A stretch of DNA of 64,000 nucleotides, from positions 3,162,001 to 3,226,000 of the forward strand of contig OZ246890.1 in NCBI GenBank assembly GCA_965231815.1, written 5' to 3'. Below the pieces are notes generated by a model, which saw only the letters and a program-made list of their open reading frames with translations, searched no databases and was not told the DNA's origin. The stretch's first letter is position 1. Each line of letters opens with the position of its first letter. Source of the DNA: JAPPFW01 sp965231815. Its GTDB lineage: Bacteria; Actinomycetota; Acidimicrobiia; Spongiisociales; Spongiisociaceae. A program made the position numbers and the translations under genes. Positions 16,740-25,769 of the stretch are shown here, one piece after another.

Positions 16740-18272
16740 CTACTCCCCTCCCCCGAAGGATTCCTTGAAAGCGGCGACGGCGCCATCGAGGTCATCGCCC
16801 TCCGGAAGGCTGCCGGTAAGCCTCATACCTTCAAGAACATGAGAATGCCTGACCCGGACGAAGTCGCGCAGTTCGTGTTCGGCTCGATCGATGTCCGCCA
16901 AGGCTATGTCGTCGAAATGGCCCTTGGAGACCGCGTAGATGACCAGCACCTGCTCTTCAACCGGGACCGGATCGTATTGGGGCTGCTTCAGGATCTCGAC
17001 CACCCGGCGGCCTCGCTCCAACTGGGCCAGCGACACCGCGTCCAGTTCCGAACCGAACTCTGCGAATGCCTCTAGTTCGCGGTACTGGGCGAGATTCAGA
17101 CGTAGCGTTCCCGCCACCTTCTTCATCGCTTTGGTCTGGGCGTTGCCACCGACCCGGGAGACCGAAATGCCGGCATTGATGGCCGGACGGATACCTGAGA
17201 AGAACAGGTCGGTCTCCAGGAAGATCTGCCCGTCGGTGATCGAGATCACGTTGGTGGGGATGTAGGCCGACACGTCGTTGGCCTTGGTCTCGATCAAGGG
17301 CAAACCGGTCAGACTTCCACCGCCCAGCTCGTCCGAGAGCTTGGCGCAACGTTCCAGAAGCCGGCTGTGCAGATAGAAGACATCTCCGGGGAAGGCTTCC
17401 CGTCCGGGGGGACGCCGCAGAAGCAGCGAGATCTCCCGGTAGGCCACCGCTTGCTTGGTGAGGTCATCGAAGATAACCAGGGCATGCTCGCCGTTGTACA
17501 TCCAGTGTTGCCCGATCGCGGAACCGGCGTATGGTGCGTACATCTGCATGGCGGGGGGCGCGGAGGCCGCGGCGGTCACTACCACCGTGTACTCCATGGC
17601 GCCCGCTTCCTCCAGGGAGGCCACCACCTCCGCCACTGTGGAAGCGCGCTGTCCGACCGCCACGTAAATGCACTTGACCTGGTCGGGCGTTCCAAGGAAC
17701 TGTTTCTGGTTGATGATCGTGTCTACCACGATGGCGGTCTTGCCGGTCTGGCGGTCGCCGATGATCAGCTGACGCTGGCCCTTCCCGATCGGGGTCATGG
17801 AGTCGATGGCCTTGATGCCGGTCTGGAGCGGTTCGTGAACCGGTTTGCGTTGCACAACCGACGGTGCTTGGACCTCAAGCAGCCGACGGGGATTCCGGGG
17901 GATGTCACCCTTGCCGTCCAGGGGTTGGCCGACCGGATTGATGACCCGGCCCAGCAAGGCGTCCCCGACCGGAACGGAGAGGACCCGCCCGGTTTGATGG
18001 ACCGGATCCCCTTCTTCGATATGGGAAGCTTCATCCATCAGCACGACGCCCAAGTCCTGTTCGTCAAGATTGAGTGTCACACCCAGCAGGCCTCCCGGGA
18101 ACTCGAGCAATTCCGAGGCTGCGGCGTGAGGCAGGCCGGAAACACGGGCGACGCCATCGGCTATCGAGGTCACATACCCGACTGTTTCCTGCTCGAGACT
18201 GGGCGACCAGTCGTCGACGTGCCTGCGAAGGGCGGCGGTGATGTCATCGGGGCTAAAGGTCAACTGAGCCAT
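16740..18272 (-). CDS. atpA: ATP synthase F1 alpha subunit
   Basis: The regulatory nucleotide-binding subunit, 510 residues. Walker A GDRQTGKTA lies near 172; ISITDGQIFLETDLFFSGIRP near 345 and VSRVGGNAQTKAMKK near 375 are family signatures. The N-terminal barrel contains VARVSGLPHAAASELLEF. Length and domain order are normal. Downstream of atpH by 37 bases. Confidence 0.97.
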   Translation of the reverse strand: MAQLTFSPDDITAALRRHVDDWSPSLEQETVGYVTSIADGVARVSGLPHAAASELLEFPGGLLGVTLNLDEQDLGVVLMDEASHIEEGDPVHQTGRVLSVPVGDALLGRVINPVGQPLDGKGDIPRNPRRLLEVQAPSVVQRKPVHEPLQTGIKAIDSMTPIGKGQRQLIIGDRQTGKTAIVVDTIINQKQFLGTPDQVKCIYVAVGQRASTVAEVVASLEEAGAMEYTVVVTAAASAPPAMQMYAPYAGSAIGQHWMYNGEHALVIFDDLTKQAVAYREISLLLRRPPGREAFPGDVFYLHSRLLERCAKLSDELGGGSLTGLPLIETKANDVSAYIPTNVISITDGQIFLETDLFFSGIRPAINAGISVSRVGGNAQTKAMKKVAGTLRLNLAQYRELEAFAEFGSELDAVSLAQLERGRRVVEILKQPQYDPVPVEEQVLVIYAVSKGHFDDIALADIDRAEHELRDFVRVRHSHVLEGMRLTGSLPEGDDLDGAVAAFKESFGGGE

Positions 18273-18309
18273 CGATCCTCTCCTACGTTTCGGGGTGAAC
18301 CTGCCGGGG

Positions 18310-18843
18310 TCATCCTGTCACCCCTTCTCGCATCTGTTCGAGGCGTTTCCTTACCGAACCGTCGATCACGGTGTCTCCGACCCTCGTGATCAGACCGCCC
18401 AGGATGGATTCGTCTACCACCACCCGCACCTCAACCTGGTTACCGATACGGTTGGCCAATCCTTTCGCCAACCGGTCGACCGTGGGATTATCCAGCGGGA
18501 TGGCGCTTCTTACTTCAGCAACCGATCGGTTTCGTTCGGCCGCCGACCGAGCTGTCAATGCGTCAGCTATGTCCGCTAGGTCGCCGCCCCTACCCAGGCC
18601 GATGGCGAAGCTCACGAACGCAGTGGTGAGGCGGTGGGCGCGTCCTGCCATCAGGTCGTCGATCACGGCTTGCTTACGTTCCATGGGAAGTCGGTGGTCG
18701 CCTAGGGCCTTGTTCAGATCGTCGGTTTCTTCGAGGGCTCGCGCCACGCGAAACAACTCGTTCTCGACCCGTTCCAAGACGCCTTCTCCCCTGGCCAACT
18801 CGAAAATGGCCGCCGCGTAACTCCGGGTCCTCTTACCCGCCAT
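18310..18843 (-). CDS. atpH: ATP synthase F1 delta subunit (OSCP)
   Basis: The peripheral-stalk cap, 177 residues. N-terminal helical bundle (RSYAAAIFELARGEGVLERVENELFRV), then the C-terminal OSCP segment VEVRVVVDESILGGLITRVGDTVIDGSVRKRLEQM near 135-170, which is the family signature. Start follows atpF directly with no gap (stop TAG at 18844, ATG at 18843), which implies coupled translation. Confidence 0.95.
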   Translation of the reverse strand: MAGKRTRSYAAAIFELARGEGVLERVENELFRVARALEETDDLNKALGDHRLPMERKQAVIDDLMAGRAHRLTTAFVSFAIGLGRGGDLADIADALTARSAAERNRSVAEVRSAIPLDNPTVDRLAKGLANRIGNQVEVRVVVDESILGGLITRVGDTVIDGSVRKRLEQMREGVTG

Positions 18844-19413
18844 CTAGTTACCCGACTCCAATTCGGCCAGGTAACTGTTGACCAGACCCAACTGGGTCTC
18901 GCGGTCCAGGTTCCTTTCCACTACCTTCGCCGCAAGGTCGATCGACAGGTTGGCCACTTGCGATCGAGCCGCGTCCAAGGCTCGCTGGGCTTCGGCCTCT
19001 GCTTCGGCGCGTGCCCTGGCGATGATGTCATCCGCCTCCTGCTGTGCTCTGGATACGGTTTCCGCCCTGACCTTCTCCGCGGCTTGACGAGCCTCGTCGA
19101 CGATCCGGGCGGCTTTATCCTTGGCGCCGGCCAACCTCTCCCTATATTGCGTGGCGAGGTCCTCGGCCTCGGCGCGCTGTTGCTCTGCTGCTTCGAGTCG
19201 AGAACGTTCGGCTTCCTGGCGGCGTGCCAGAGTAGAGCTCAGGGTAGGTCCGACCCATAGCCAGATGAAGAAGAATATGATGGCGAAGGCGATGATCCCG
19301 GCGATCAACTCCGAGGTTTCGGGTAAGAGGAGGTCGATGCCTCCGCCCGCTTCCTCCGCCGCGAGAATCAAGGGCGGCGCGACCGCCGACTTCCGTATAT
19401 AGGGGAATCGCAT
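18844..19413 (-). CDS. atpF: ATP synthase Fo b subunit
   Basis: The peripheral-stalk b subunit, 189 residues: one membrane helix at about 33-55 (ELIAGIIAFAIIFFFIWLW), then a long charged helix rich in Ala, Glu, Arg and Gln (about 60-160) that forms the dimeric coiled coil. The N-terminus before the helix is longer than in many b subunits; a later in-frame start is possible but the first ATG overlaps the atpE stop (TGATG). Confidence 0.94.
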   Translation of the reverse strand: MRFPYIRKSAVAPPLILAAEEAGGGIDLLLPETSELIAGIIAFAIIFFFIWLWVGPTLSSTLARRQEAERSRLEAAEQQRAEAEDLATQYRERLAGAKDKAARIVDEARQAAEKVRAETVSRAQQEADDIIARARAEAEAEAQRALDAARSQVANLSIDLAAKVVERNLDRETQLGLVNSYLAELESGN

Positions 19414-19682
19414 CAGCCGATAAAGAACAGCACGAAGCCGATCAGAGCCAGAGCTTCGGTGAAGGCGATACCCAGGAACATGGTCGTCCGTACCGTCCCC
19501 TCCATCTCCGGCTGGCGCACCATTGCGGTGATGGCATTACCCACCACGATGCCTATACCGATGCCGGGGCCCACGGCTGCCAGGCCGTAGCCGACTAGGT
19601 TGAGACTCCCGCTGATCTCGCCGGTGAGTCCTGCCTGGGCTAGCGAGAGAGCCCCGAGCGTTACCGCAAGAACTGCGTCCAT
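19413..19682 (-). CDS. atpE: ATP synthase Fo c subunit
   Basis: The proteolipid of the rotor ring, 89 residues in two membrane helices. Helix 1 has the glycine-rich AVGPGIGIGIVVGNA, the loop has ARQPE-like VRQPEMEG, and helix 2 carries the ion-binding Glu in FTEALALIGFV. The residues after the Glu (Ala-Leu) do not match the sodium-binding pattern, so a proton ring is expected. The N-terminal stretch before helix 1 is slightly longer than usual. Confidence 0.96.
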   Translation of the reverse strand: MDAVLAVTLGALSLAQAGLTGEISGSLNLVGYGLAAVGPGIGIGIVVGNAITAMVRQPEMEGTVRTTMFLGIAFTEALALIGFVLFFIG

Positions 19683-19735
19683 CCTTTGTTCTCCCTTTCT
19701 GGTTGTATGTCCGAATCCAGTTTGTTATGCAACTT

Positions 19736-20563
19736 TTAGTGGGCCGGCTCCAGCGATGTCTGGATGTACACCGCTGACAGGAGCGTGAAGATATAGGCCT
19801 GCAGGATCGCCACCACCACCTCGAAGACGAATATCGCCAGCCCGAAAGCGAACCAGACCACTCCTATCCCGGCCTTTACCCCGATATCTCCGATGCTGCT
19901 GACGAATATGACCCCGGAGACAAGCAGCAACGTGAGCATAAGGTGTCCGGCGACCATGTTCGCAAAGAGCCGGACCGCCAGCGTGATCGGTCGGAGCACG
20001 AAGATGGACACCAATTCGATGATGCCTACCAGCCACCTGAGAGCTATCGGAACCGACTTCGGCCAGATGGCGTCGATGAAGTAGTGCTTGAAGCCGTTCT
20101 TGGCGAATCCGACCACCACGAAAACTATCCATGTGATGATGGCTAGGAAGGCCGGCAACGCCATCCGGGAGGTGATCGGGAAGTTCACCAGCGGAGTGAT
20201 CTCGAACAGGTTCCCGACCAGAAGGAAGAAAAAGAGGGATAGCAGGTAGGGAAGGTATTTGGCGGCGTGCTCCGCTCCGATCACGCCCTTGGCGATATCA
20301 TCGCGGACGAAGCCGATCAGGCTCTCCATGACGATCTCGAACTTCGAGGGAACCAACTGCCGGCGGCGAAGGCCGAAGAACAGCACCCCGAGCACGATGA
20401 ACATGGCCGCGAAGATCAGAAATACGGTACGGGTGAAGTTGAATCCGCCGATCGAGAACAGAGGGTTTGTGAACTCGAACAACTCGTTGACGTTCGTCGG
20501 GGCGCAGATCACCGCACCCTGAACATCGCATTCTGCTATCGCCAGAATCATCAAGTCACCCAC
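19736..20563 (-). CDS. atpB: ATP synthase Fo a subunit
   Basis: The stator channel subunit, about 275 residues with five or six hydrophobic helices. The essential Arg lies in ITLAVRLFANMVAGHLML and the last helices contain FEVVVAILQAYIFTLLSAVYI, both family signatures. The start is uncertain. I use a GTG (VGDLMILA) 11 bases after GGAAGGAG, which lies in the end of the preceding gene; an ATG four codons later and a TTG eleven codons earlier are alternatives. Confidence 0.94.
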   Translation of the reverse strand: MGDLMILAIAECDVQGAVICAPTNVNELFEFTNPLFSIGGFNFTRTVFLIFAAMFIVLGVLFFGLRRRQLVPSKFEIVMESLIGFVRDDIAKGVIGAEHAAKYLPYLLSLFFFLLVGNLFEITPLVNFPITSRMALPAFLAIITWIVFVVVGFAKNGFKHYFIDAIWPKSVPIALRWLVGIIELVSIFVLRPITLAVRLFANMVAGHLMLTLLLVSGVIFVSSIGDIGVKAGIGVVWFAFGLAIFVFEVVVAILQAYIFTLLSAVYIQTSLEPAH

Positions 20564-20570
20564 GCGCCCA

Positions 20571-21020
20571 CTAACTCCTTCCCCTGTTCTTTCCAAGCGC
20601 TGCCGCCTCTAGGAGCAGCAAAGCGATATAGGTTGCGATCACGGCCAGCCCGAGGGCTGCCCGGTCCACGTCGAGTAGAGCGATGACCGCCAGCATCGTT
20701 ACGACCGTCAGGCCGAGACGAACTATAAACCCGAAGAGGGCACCGGCATGGTAGGCCCCGAGCGAGATCCTAGCCAACCGGGACATCATCGCGCCGCTCA
20801 GCAGATAGTAACCGGCCACGATTGTCACTCCAATGGCAGCGGCCAGCATGCCTTCCAGACCCCTGGCGATCCCGAATACCAGCAGAAGTATCGGGCCGAC
20901 CACTACCACCCTTCGCACGATCGATCGGGCCATCAGCAACTCCGCAGGTGGGCGGCCGGCGATGTAGTTCTCCACTTCGGAGCGTTGAAGACCTTGGCTC
21001 AAGTCGGTCTCAGGCGACAT
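20571..21020 (-). CDS. AtpI-like ATP synthase accessory membrane protein
   Basis: A 149-residue protein with four hydrophobic helices after a soluble N-terminus of about 30 residues. Its position between the atpZ-like gene and atpB, and its size, match subunit I, a non-stoichiometric protein involved in c-ring assembly. Sequence conservation in this family is weak, so position carries most of the weight. It overlaps the preceding gene by 11 bases. Confidence 0.75.
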   Translation of the reverse strand: MSPETDLSQGLQRSEVENYIAGRPPAELLMARSIVRRVVVVGPILLLVFGIARGLEGMLAAAIGVTIVAGYYLLSGAMMSRLARISLGAYHAGALFGFIVRLGLTVVTMLAVIALLDVDRAALGLAVIATYIALLLLEAAALGKNRGRS

Positions 21021-21303
21021 CTACCGGCTGCTTTCCCGTCGGGGTGGTCACACTCTTCCACATCCGGTGGAAGCCGGTGAACGCACCGGCGATTATTCCG
21101 GCGATCAGCAGCCAAGGATCGGTTTCGAGCCATCTGTCGGCCAGCCATCCCAGCAACGTGCCGGCCATGATCGAACCGAAAAACGATCCGCCGGCTATCC
21201 AGCCATCCGCCACGGCCGCAACCGCCCCTTCATAAGCTGCTGCGAGGGCCTGTTGCGAGGCGGAGGATCGGGTAGGATCGATAGGGCCGATCGGATCGGT
21301 CAT
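21010..21303 (-). CDS. AtpZ/AtpI-family membrane protein, first gene of the atp operon
   Basis: A 97-residue protein with two membrane helices: a glycine-rich GGSFFGSIMAGTLLGWLADRWL (about 39-60), then WLLIAGIIAGAFTGFHRMW. The G-x-x-x-G-T-x-x-G-x-x-x-D-x-x-x pattern is that of AtpZ/F0F1-ATPase assembly factors. No strong ribosome binding site precedes the ATG. A Rex-type palindrome lies 21 bases upstream of the start. Confidence 0.8.
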   Translation of the reverse strand: MTDPIGPIDPTRSSASQQALAAAYEGAVAAVADGWIAGGSFFGSIMAGTLLGWLADRWLETDPWLLIAGIIAGAFTGFHRMWKSVTTPTGKQPVDVA

Positions 21304-21323
21304 TTCGAGGAGAGCCTACCACT

Positions 21324-21345
21324 GTTTGTGAATTGATTCACAAAC
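21324..21345. promoter_or_regulatory. Rex-type operator upstream of the atp operon
   Basis: A 22-bp palindrome: GTTTGTGAAT, two central bases, ATTCACAAAC. It contains TTGTGAA-N4-TTCACAA, which fits the known core of Rex (NADH/NAD redox-sensing repressor) operators. It lies in the 78-bp gap between glyA and the first atp gene, close enough to the start to overlap a promoter. The same half-sites recur at 37875-37902. Rex control of respiratory and ATP synthase genes is established in streptomycetes; a rex gene is not in this window. Confidence 0.75.
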
Positions 21346-21381
21346 TTGCCTTGGACGAGTCCGGGGGGATCGAGCCGAGAC

Positions 21382-22653
21382 TCACGCATGACCCGAGAAG
21401 TCGGGCGGATAGGGCGAGAAGGTGGTCGCAAGCTCGGTAACCTCGCCCTGAAGCGAAGCTAAACGGTCCCGGTCGGTCCGATATTTCAAGGTTGATGTAA
21501 TCAAATCAGCAACCTGTCGAGCCTCCGGCTCTTTCATACCGCAGGTAGTGATTCCAGGGGTTCCGATCCGGAGCCCGCTGGTGATGAAGGGCGGACGGGG
21601 ATCGAAGGGGATTCCGTTACGGTTGAGCGTGATTCCGATCGAATCGAGCAAGGTTGCCGCTTCCTTGCCGGTCAAGTCGTCGTCTACGGATCTCATATCG
21701 AGCAGAAGCAGGTGGTTGTCGGTGCCGCCTGATACGACCCGTACCCCGCGGGCCTCGAACGCATCCGCCATTGCCGATGCGTTGGCGACGATTTGTGCTG
21801 CGTAGTCCTGGAATGCCGAGGTGGAGGCTTCGTGGAAGCAGACCGCTTTGCCGGCGATCTGGCTGATGATCGGTCCACCTTGCATGTCAGGGAATACGGA
21901 CTTGTTGAGAGCCGCTCCGTAGCCCTCCTTGGCCAGAATCATCCCTCCTCTCGGTCCCCTGAGCGCTTTATGGGTGGTAGCGGTGACGATGTCAGCGATC
22001 GGAGTCGGGTTGGGCATGGATTTCCCCGCTACCAGCCCGATGAAGTGGGCCGCATCCACCATGAAGATGGCGCCGATCTCGTCGGCGATGGAGCGGAACC
22101 CTTCGTAGTCGAGGTGTCTTGAGTAAGCCGAATACCCGGCCAGCACTATCTTGGGTCGGTGCTCCAGGGCCTTGGCCCGCACCTCATCCATGTCGATCAT
22201 TTCGGTCTGGCGATCGACACCGTAGGCGATGAATCTATACAGGCGCCCGGAGAAGTTGACCGGAGATCCGTGCGTCAGGTGCCCGCCCTCGGCCAGGCTC
22301 AGGCCGAGTACCGTATCCCCCGGTTTCAGATGAGCGAAGTAGACACCCATGTTGGCCTGGGCGCCGGAGTGGGGCTGTAGGTTGACGTACTCGGCGCCGA
22401 ATAGCGCTTTCGCCCGGTCTATGGCCAAGCTCTCCAGCTTGTCCACGAATTCGCATCCCTCGTAGTAGCGACGGCCCGGATATCCCTCCGCGTACTTGTT
22501 GGTGTAAACGGATCCACATGCCTGCATAACCGCCGGAGAAGCGAAGTTTTCGGAAGCGATCAGGTGAATGTGGGTGTTCTGCCGCTGCAGGTCCGCCTTG
22601 ATAAGGTCGGAAACCGCGGGATCAACGGTCTCTATCGGTTGCATTTCGGTCAT
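21382..22653 (-). CDS. glyA: Serine hydroxymethyltransferase
   Basis: A PLP enzyme that interconverts serine and glycine with tetrahydrofolate and supplies one-carbon units. It is 423 residues, the usual length. Signatures are IHLIASENFASPAVM near 32, YTNKYAEGYPGRRYYEGCE near 52-70, and the PLP Lys in VTATTHKALRGPRGG near 228. It lies directly upstream of the atp operon on the same strand and downstream of the sua5 gene (35-bp gap). Confidence 0.97.
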   Translation of the reverse strand: MTEMQPIETVDPAVSDLIKADLQRQNTHIHLIASENFASPAVMQACGSVYTNKYAEGYPGRRYYEGCEFVDKLESLAIDRAKALFGAEYVNLQPHSGAQANMGVYFAHLKPGDTVLGLSLAEGGHLTHGSPVNFSGRLYRFIAYGVDRQTEMIDMDEVRAKALEHRPKIVLAGYSAYSRHLDYEGFRSIADEIGAIFMVDAAHFIGLVAGKSMPNPTPIADIVTATTHKALRGPRGGMILAKEGYGAALNKSVFPDMQGGPIISQIAGKAVCFHEASTSAFQDYAAQIVANASAMADAFEARGVRVVSGGTDNHLLLLDMRSVDDDLTGKEAATLLDSIGITLNRNGIPFDPRPPFITSGLRIGTPGITTCGMKEPEARQVADLITSTLKYRTDRDRLASLQGEVTELATTFSPYPPDFSGHA

Positions 22654-22688
22654 ACCGGTGTCCTCCGTTGTCGTGGTCGACGGTACAG

Positions 22689-23297
22689 CTATCCGGGGTC
22701 ACTCTTCCGTCCCGTGTTCCGGGCGTCTCCGCCGGCGCCAAAAGATACCGGCCCTCGGCGGACGATGCGCGGTGGAGAGACGGTGAGATCGAGGATAGTA
22801 GAGGCTTGTTCCCCCGAGGACCGGCCCTCCAGATAGACGGCTACTCCGCTACCCAGGGCTGCCCGCGCCGCTATGTTATCGAGGGCGGGAGGACACCCGC
22901 TCCGGTTGGCGCTGGTAACTGCGAGTGGTCCGGACCGGATCAGCAGGCGGCGGAGCATCGGATGGTCGGGCATCCGTATCGCCAGGGTTCCCCGTCGGTG
23001 ATCACCGACCCCTACCGCCAGACCTAGCTTGCATTTCAGGATTGCCGTGAAGGCCCCCGGCCAATACGCTCGAACGACATCCCGGGTGGGCCCGGATAAC
23101 TCGACCAATCGGTCCGCTTGGGTGAGTGACGCCACCAAGACGGCCAAGGGCTGTTGCTCACCCCGCCCTTTGAGTTCGAATAGGGCGCGCACGGCGCCCG
23201 GGTCGGTTGGATCCACCGCCACTCCATATACCGTATCGGTCGGTACTCCGACTATCAGGCCGGATCGGAGAGCTTCAAGCGCCGCTTCGAAGCTCAT
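22689..23297 (-). CDS. L-threonylcarbamoyladenylate synthase (Sua5/YrdC/TsaC family)
   Basis: The enzyme makes threonylcarbamoyl-AMP for the t6A modification of ANN-decoding tRNAs. At 202 residues it is the short YrdC-type form. Motifs are GLIVGVPTDTVYGVAVDP near 12-30, KGRGEQQPLAVLVAS near 45-60, and PDHPMLRRLLIRSGPLAVTSANRSG near 115-140. The start MSFEAALEAL overlaps the prmC stop (ATGA), so the longer open frame upstream is rejected. Linkage prfA-prmC-sua5 is standard in actinobacteria. Confidence 0.93.
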   Translation of the reverse strand: MSFEAALEALRSGLIVGVPTDTVYGVAVDPTDPGAVRALFELKGRGEQQPLAVLVASLTQADRLVELSGPTRDVVRAYWPGAFTAILKCKLGLAVGVGDHRRGTLAIRMPDHPMLRRLLIRSGPLAVTSANRSGCPPALDNIAARAALGSGVAVYLEGRSSGEQASTILDLTVSPPRIVRRGPVSFGAGGDARNTGRKSDPG

Positions 23298-24139
23298 CCA
23301 ACCATCCGGGCGATAAGGAAACGGTCCCGGCCGGTCCAGTCCCGCTCGACGGCTGCTTCCCATCCTTCGGAGCGGAACAGCCTCATCACCCGGTCGCCTT
23401 GACGGTCCCCGATCTCGGCAATCAGTAATCCGTCCCGTGTTAACCACTCCGCGGCTTCGGTCGCGAGGTACCGGTACATGTCAAGGCCGTCGCCTAGCAC
23501 CAGTGCTGTCTTGGGTTCGAAATAGCGTATTTCCCCTGCAAGGGTTGCCCATTCGTCCTCGGAAACATAGGGCGGATTGGTAACGATCATGGTGACGGTA
23601 CCTGCCAGAGAAGGGTCGAGCGCGGCGAGCCGGTCGCCGTGACGGAATCTCACGTCGAGGTGTAACCGGGCGGCGTTCTTGCGGGCAACTTCCAACGCCT
23701 CTGAAGATATGTCGGTGGCTACCACGGCCACGTCGGGACGATCATGCCGCATCGCCAGGGCCAGACAACCCGACCCGGTGCCCATGTCGACCACGGTGGA
23801 AGGTTCCGACGGGAGCAACTGCATGGCCCGTTCCCAGAGCTGTTCGGTCTCGGGACGCGGAATGAGGACTCGCTGATCTACCAGCAGATCGATAGGCCCG
23901 AACTGCACCGTACCCTCGAGGTATTGCAGTGGTTCACCGGCTTTCCTGCGCGCCACCAGCTCAAAAAACTGACCGGACCAGGCGTCATTTATCAACATCC
24001 CACCTATCAATGCGGTGCGGGAAGCTCCGGTCACGGCTATCAGAAGCCTCATTGCTTCATGCTCATCCAGCACTGCGGTTTCAAGAAGGGACGTCGAACC
24101 TACACCAAAATACGTGTCAAGCGACCGATCTGACTCCAT
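23294..24139 (-). CDS. prmC: Release factor glutamine methyltransferase
   Basis: A class I SAM methyltransferase that methylates the Gln of the GGQ motif in release factors. In the 281-residue form: N-terminal helical domain, then RKAGEPLQYLEGTVQF, RVLIPRPETEQLWERA, SAM motif VDMGTGSGCLALAM and catalytic NPPYVSEDEW. I start at MESDRSLDTYF, 22 bases after the methyltransferase stop; the longer frame overlaps that gene. Normally prfA directly precedes prmC; here a restriction-modification pair separates them, so prmC must use a promoter within or before that insertion. Confidence 0.94.
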   Translation of the reverse strand: MESDRSLDTYFGVGSTSLLETAVLDEHEAMRLLIAVTGASRTALIGGMLINDAWSGQFFELVARRKAGEPLQYLEGTVQFGPIDLLVDQRVLIPRPETEQLWERAMQLLPSEPSTVVDMGTGSGCLALAMRHDRPDVAVVATDISSEALEVARKNAARLHLDVRFRHGDRLAALDPSLAGTVTMIVTNPPYVSEDEWATLAGEIRYFEPKTALVLGDGLDMYRYLATEAAEWLTRDGLLIAEIGDRQGDRVMRLFRSEGWEAAVERDWTGRDRFLIARMVG

Positions 24140-24161
24140 CCTGACCACCGCTTCACTGGCG

Positions 24162-25769
24162 TCAGTCACACCACAGGAGAAGCTGCTTCTCGGTAACATT
24201 TGCACGATCGGTGTCGGTAACCTCTGCAAGCTCCGGAAACCTCTCGACCAACGGCCCTGCGGATAACCGTCCCAGTTCTCGTGGTTCCAATTTGTATAGT
24301 CCACCGCCGTAGACCCGCGCCTCCGACCTTAGCTCATCCGCGCTGAAACTATTCAAGCCCTGGTGCATCAAGGCCGCCCTTTCGGAAGTATCTATAAGTC
24401 GTATCACGTTAGGCTTCGGATACAATAGAAGATACACATTCGTGGCTAGCGCTTCTGAGTGGTTCCATATAAAGCGAAAGGGCTTGTCGTCCCCAGTACC
24501 CCTACCCATGTATGTCGACAAAAAGGGCGCAGGTACTCGCCGCTCCTGCGAGTACCAAGGTTTCCTTCTACTTGGAAGGTACCGGTCGTTGATGCCTTCT
24601 GCAACACCAGCCACTATATAGGCCCACAGGGTGGGAAACTCTTCCTGTATTTCTTCTTTCGTAAGATTACAATCCAACAATACCAATTGTGAATCTAGGA
24701 GTGGGTATCCACATTCACTCTTCAGGACTATGTCCTCATACAAATAACGAGGGCTCGGAAGAATTGGTCTCAGGTATTCTATAGGAAGACCAAGTTCATG
24801 AGCACGATCACGGGTCATTATAAAATACGAGTTAGCACCTGTCACCAAACCACGCTTTATCGTGAATAAGTCGCCGATTCTCGTTTTCACGCTCGATTCA
24901 GCTCGAGGACTCCTTCCATTGAGTGACGACCATCTGTAAGCACCTTGCAGCGCTTCTACTTTTACTCTTTCCGTTCGTGCTGGGTTAAGCATCGTACCCC
25001 CGAATGTGAAGGACACCTTCGAGTTCGCTTGTGGTAAACTCTTACGAAAGACTACGACAGCTGACGATACAAGTGCATCCTGAAACTGAACATCTTCTGG
25101 ATCGAATCTATGTATACGAATTAACTCAACCATACATCCTAGATATTGTCTTAGGACAGAACCGTAGTTCACGTCCATGAATTCGGATGGGATGAGCCAT
25201 GCTGCTATTCCATCATCCGCCATACTTGCATGGGCGAGAGTCATGAAATACACATACAACCCTGATAAGCCACTTATGGCTAGGCCACAGGTATCCAGCA
25301 CCTCTCTGTGTAGACGATACTTTGTAAGTCGATCTAGGTGATGGTGTCGCACATATGGAGGATTGGCTAAGACTAGATTCGAGTCCTGAACCTGTAAATA
25401 ATGTCTTGTAAAGTCGCCGTTGACGACTTCGAGTCCAAGATCTCCCCAGAGGCACTCTGATACATTAGCGAGACGATGGTCTATTTCGAAGCCAATCGCT
25501 GATCTCAGGCGACTGGTATCGACTGCCTGCAGGATTGCAGAATAAAACGAACCTGATCCGATCGCTGGCTCGAGGAAACGTATCTCCTCGTCGTCTGCCA
25601 AGAGGCTATCGACGTAAGTGGCGATCTCCACAGCAAGTTTATTCGGAGTAGCGAACTGTCCGAGTTGGTTACGTTCGAGGCGTGTGGTCTGGCTGTCAAA
25701 AACAATTTGTCTATCGATACGATGCTTCTCGAGATCGAAGACACTCTGAATGTGATCTGATCGAATCAT
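24162..25769 (-). CDS. Type II adenine-N6 DNA methyltransferase (XamI-like R-M system)
   Basis: A 535-residue Eco57I/TaqI-like DNA methyltransferase. The SAM site is seen in FLEPAIGSGSFYSAIL near 65 and the catalytic motif is NPPYVRHHHLDRL (gamma-type NPPY) near 135. A C-terminal half of about 250 residues probably holds target recognition. The LERNQLGQFATPNKLAVEIA opening is typical of stand-alone type II methyltransferases. It overlaps the endonuclease gene by four bases and should protect the site that the latter cuts. The DNA is visibly AT-richer than its neighbours, with a different codon style, which indicates lateral gain. Confidence 0.92.
   Translation of the reverse strand: MIRSDHIQSVFDLEKHRIDRQIVFDSQTTRLERNQLGQFATPNKLAVEIATYVDSLLADDEEIRFLEPAIGSGSFYSAILQAVDTSRLRSAIGFEIDHRLANVSECLWGDLGLEVVNGDFTRHYLQVQDSNLVLANPPYVRHHHLDRLTKYRLHREVLDTCGLAISGLSGLYVYFMTLAHASMADDGIAAWLIPSEFMDVNYGSVLRQYLGCMVELIRIHRFDPEDVQFQDALVSSAVVVFRKSLPQANSKVSFTFGGTMLNPARTERVKVEALQGAYRWSSLNGRSPRAESSVKTRIGDLFTIKRGLVTGANSYFIMTRDRAHELGLPIEYLRPILPSPRYLYEDIVLKSECGYPLLDSQLVLLDCNLTKEEIQEEFPTLWAYIVAGVAEGINDRYLPSRRKPWYSQERRVPAPFLSTYMGRGTGDDKPFRFIWNHSEALATNVYLLLYPKPNVIRLIDTSERAALMHQGLNSFSADELRSEARVYGGGLYKLEPRELGRLSAGPLVERFPELAEVTDTDRANVTEKQLLLWCD

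Noticed and set aside
22690..23447. N-terminal extension of the Sua5-like protein
   Set aside because: The 50 extra residues overlap prmC in another frame; the coupled ATGA start gives the normal family N-terminus.
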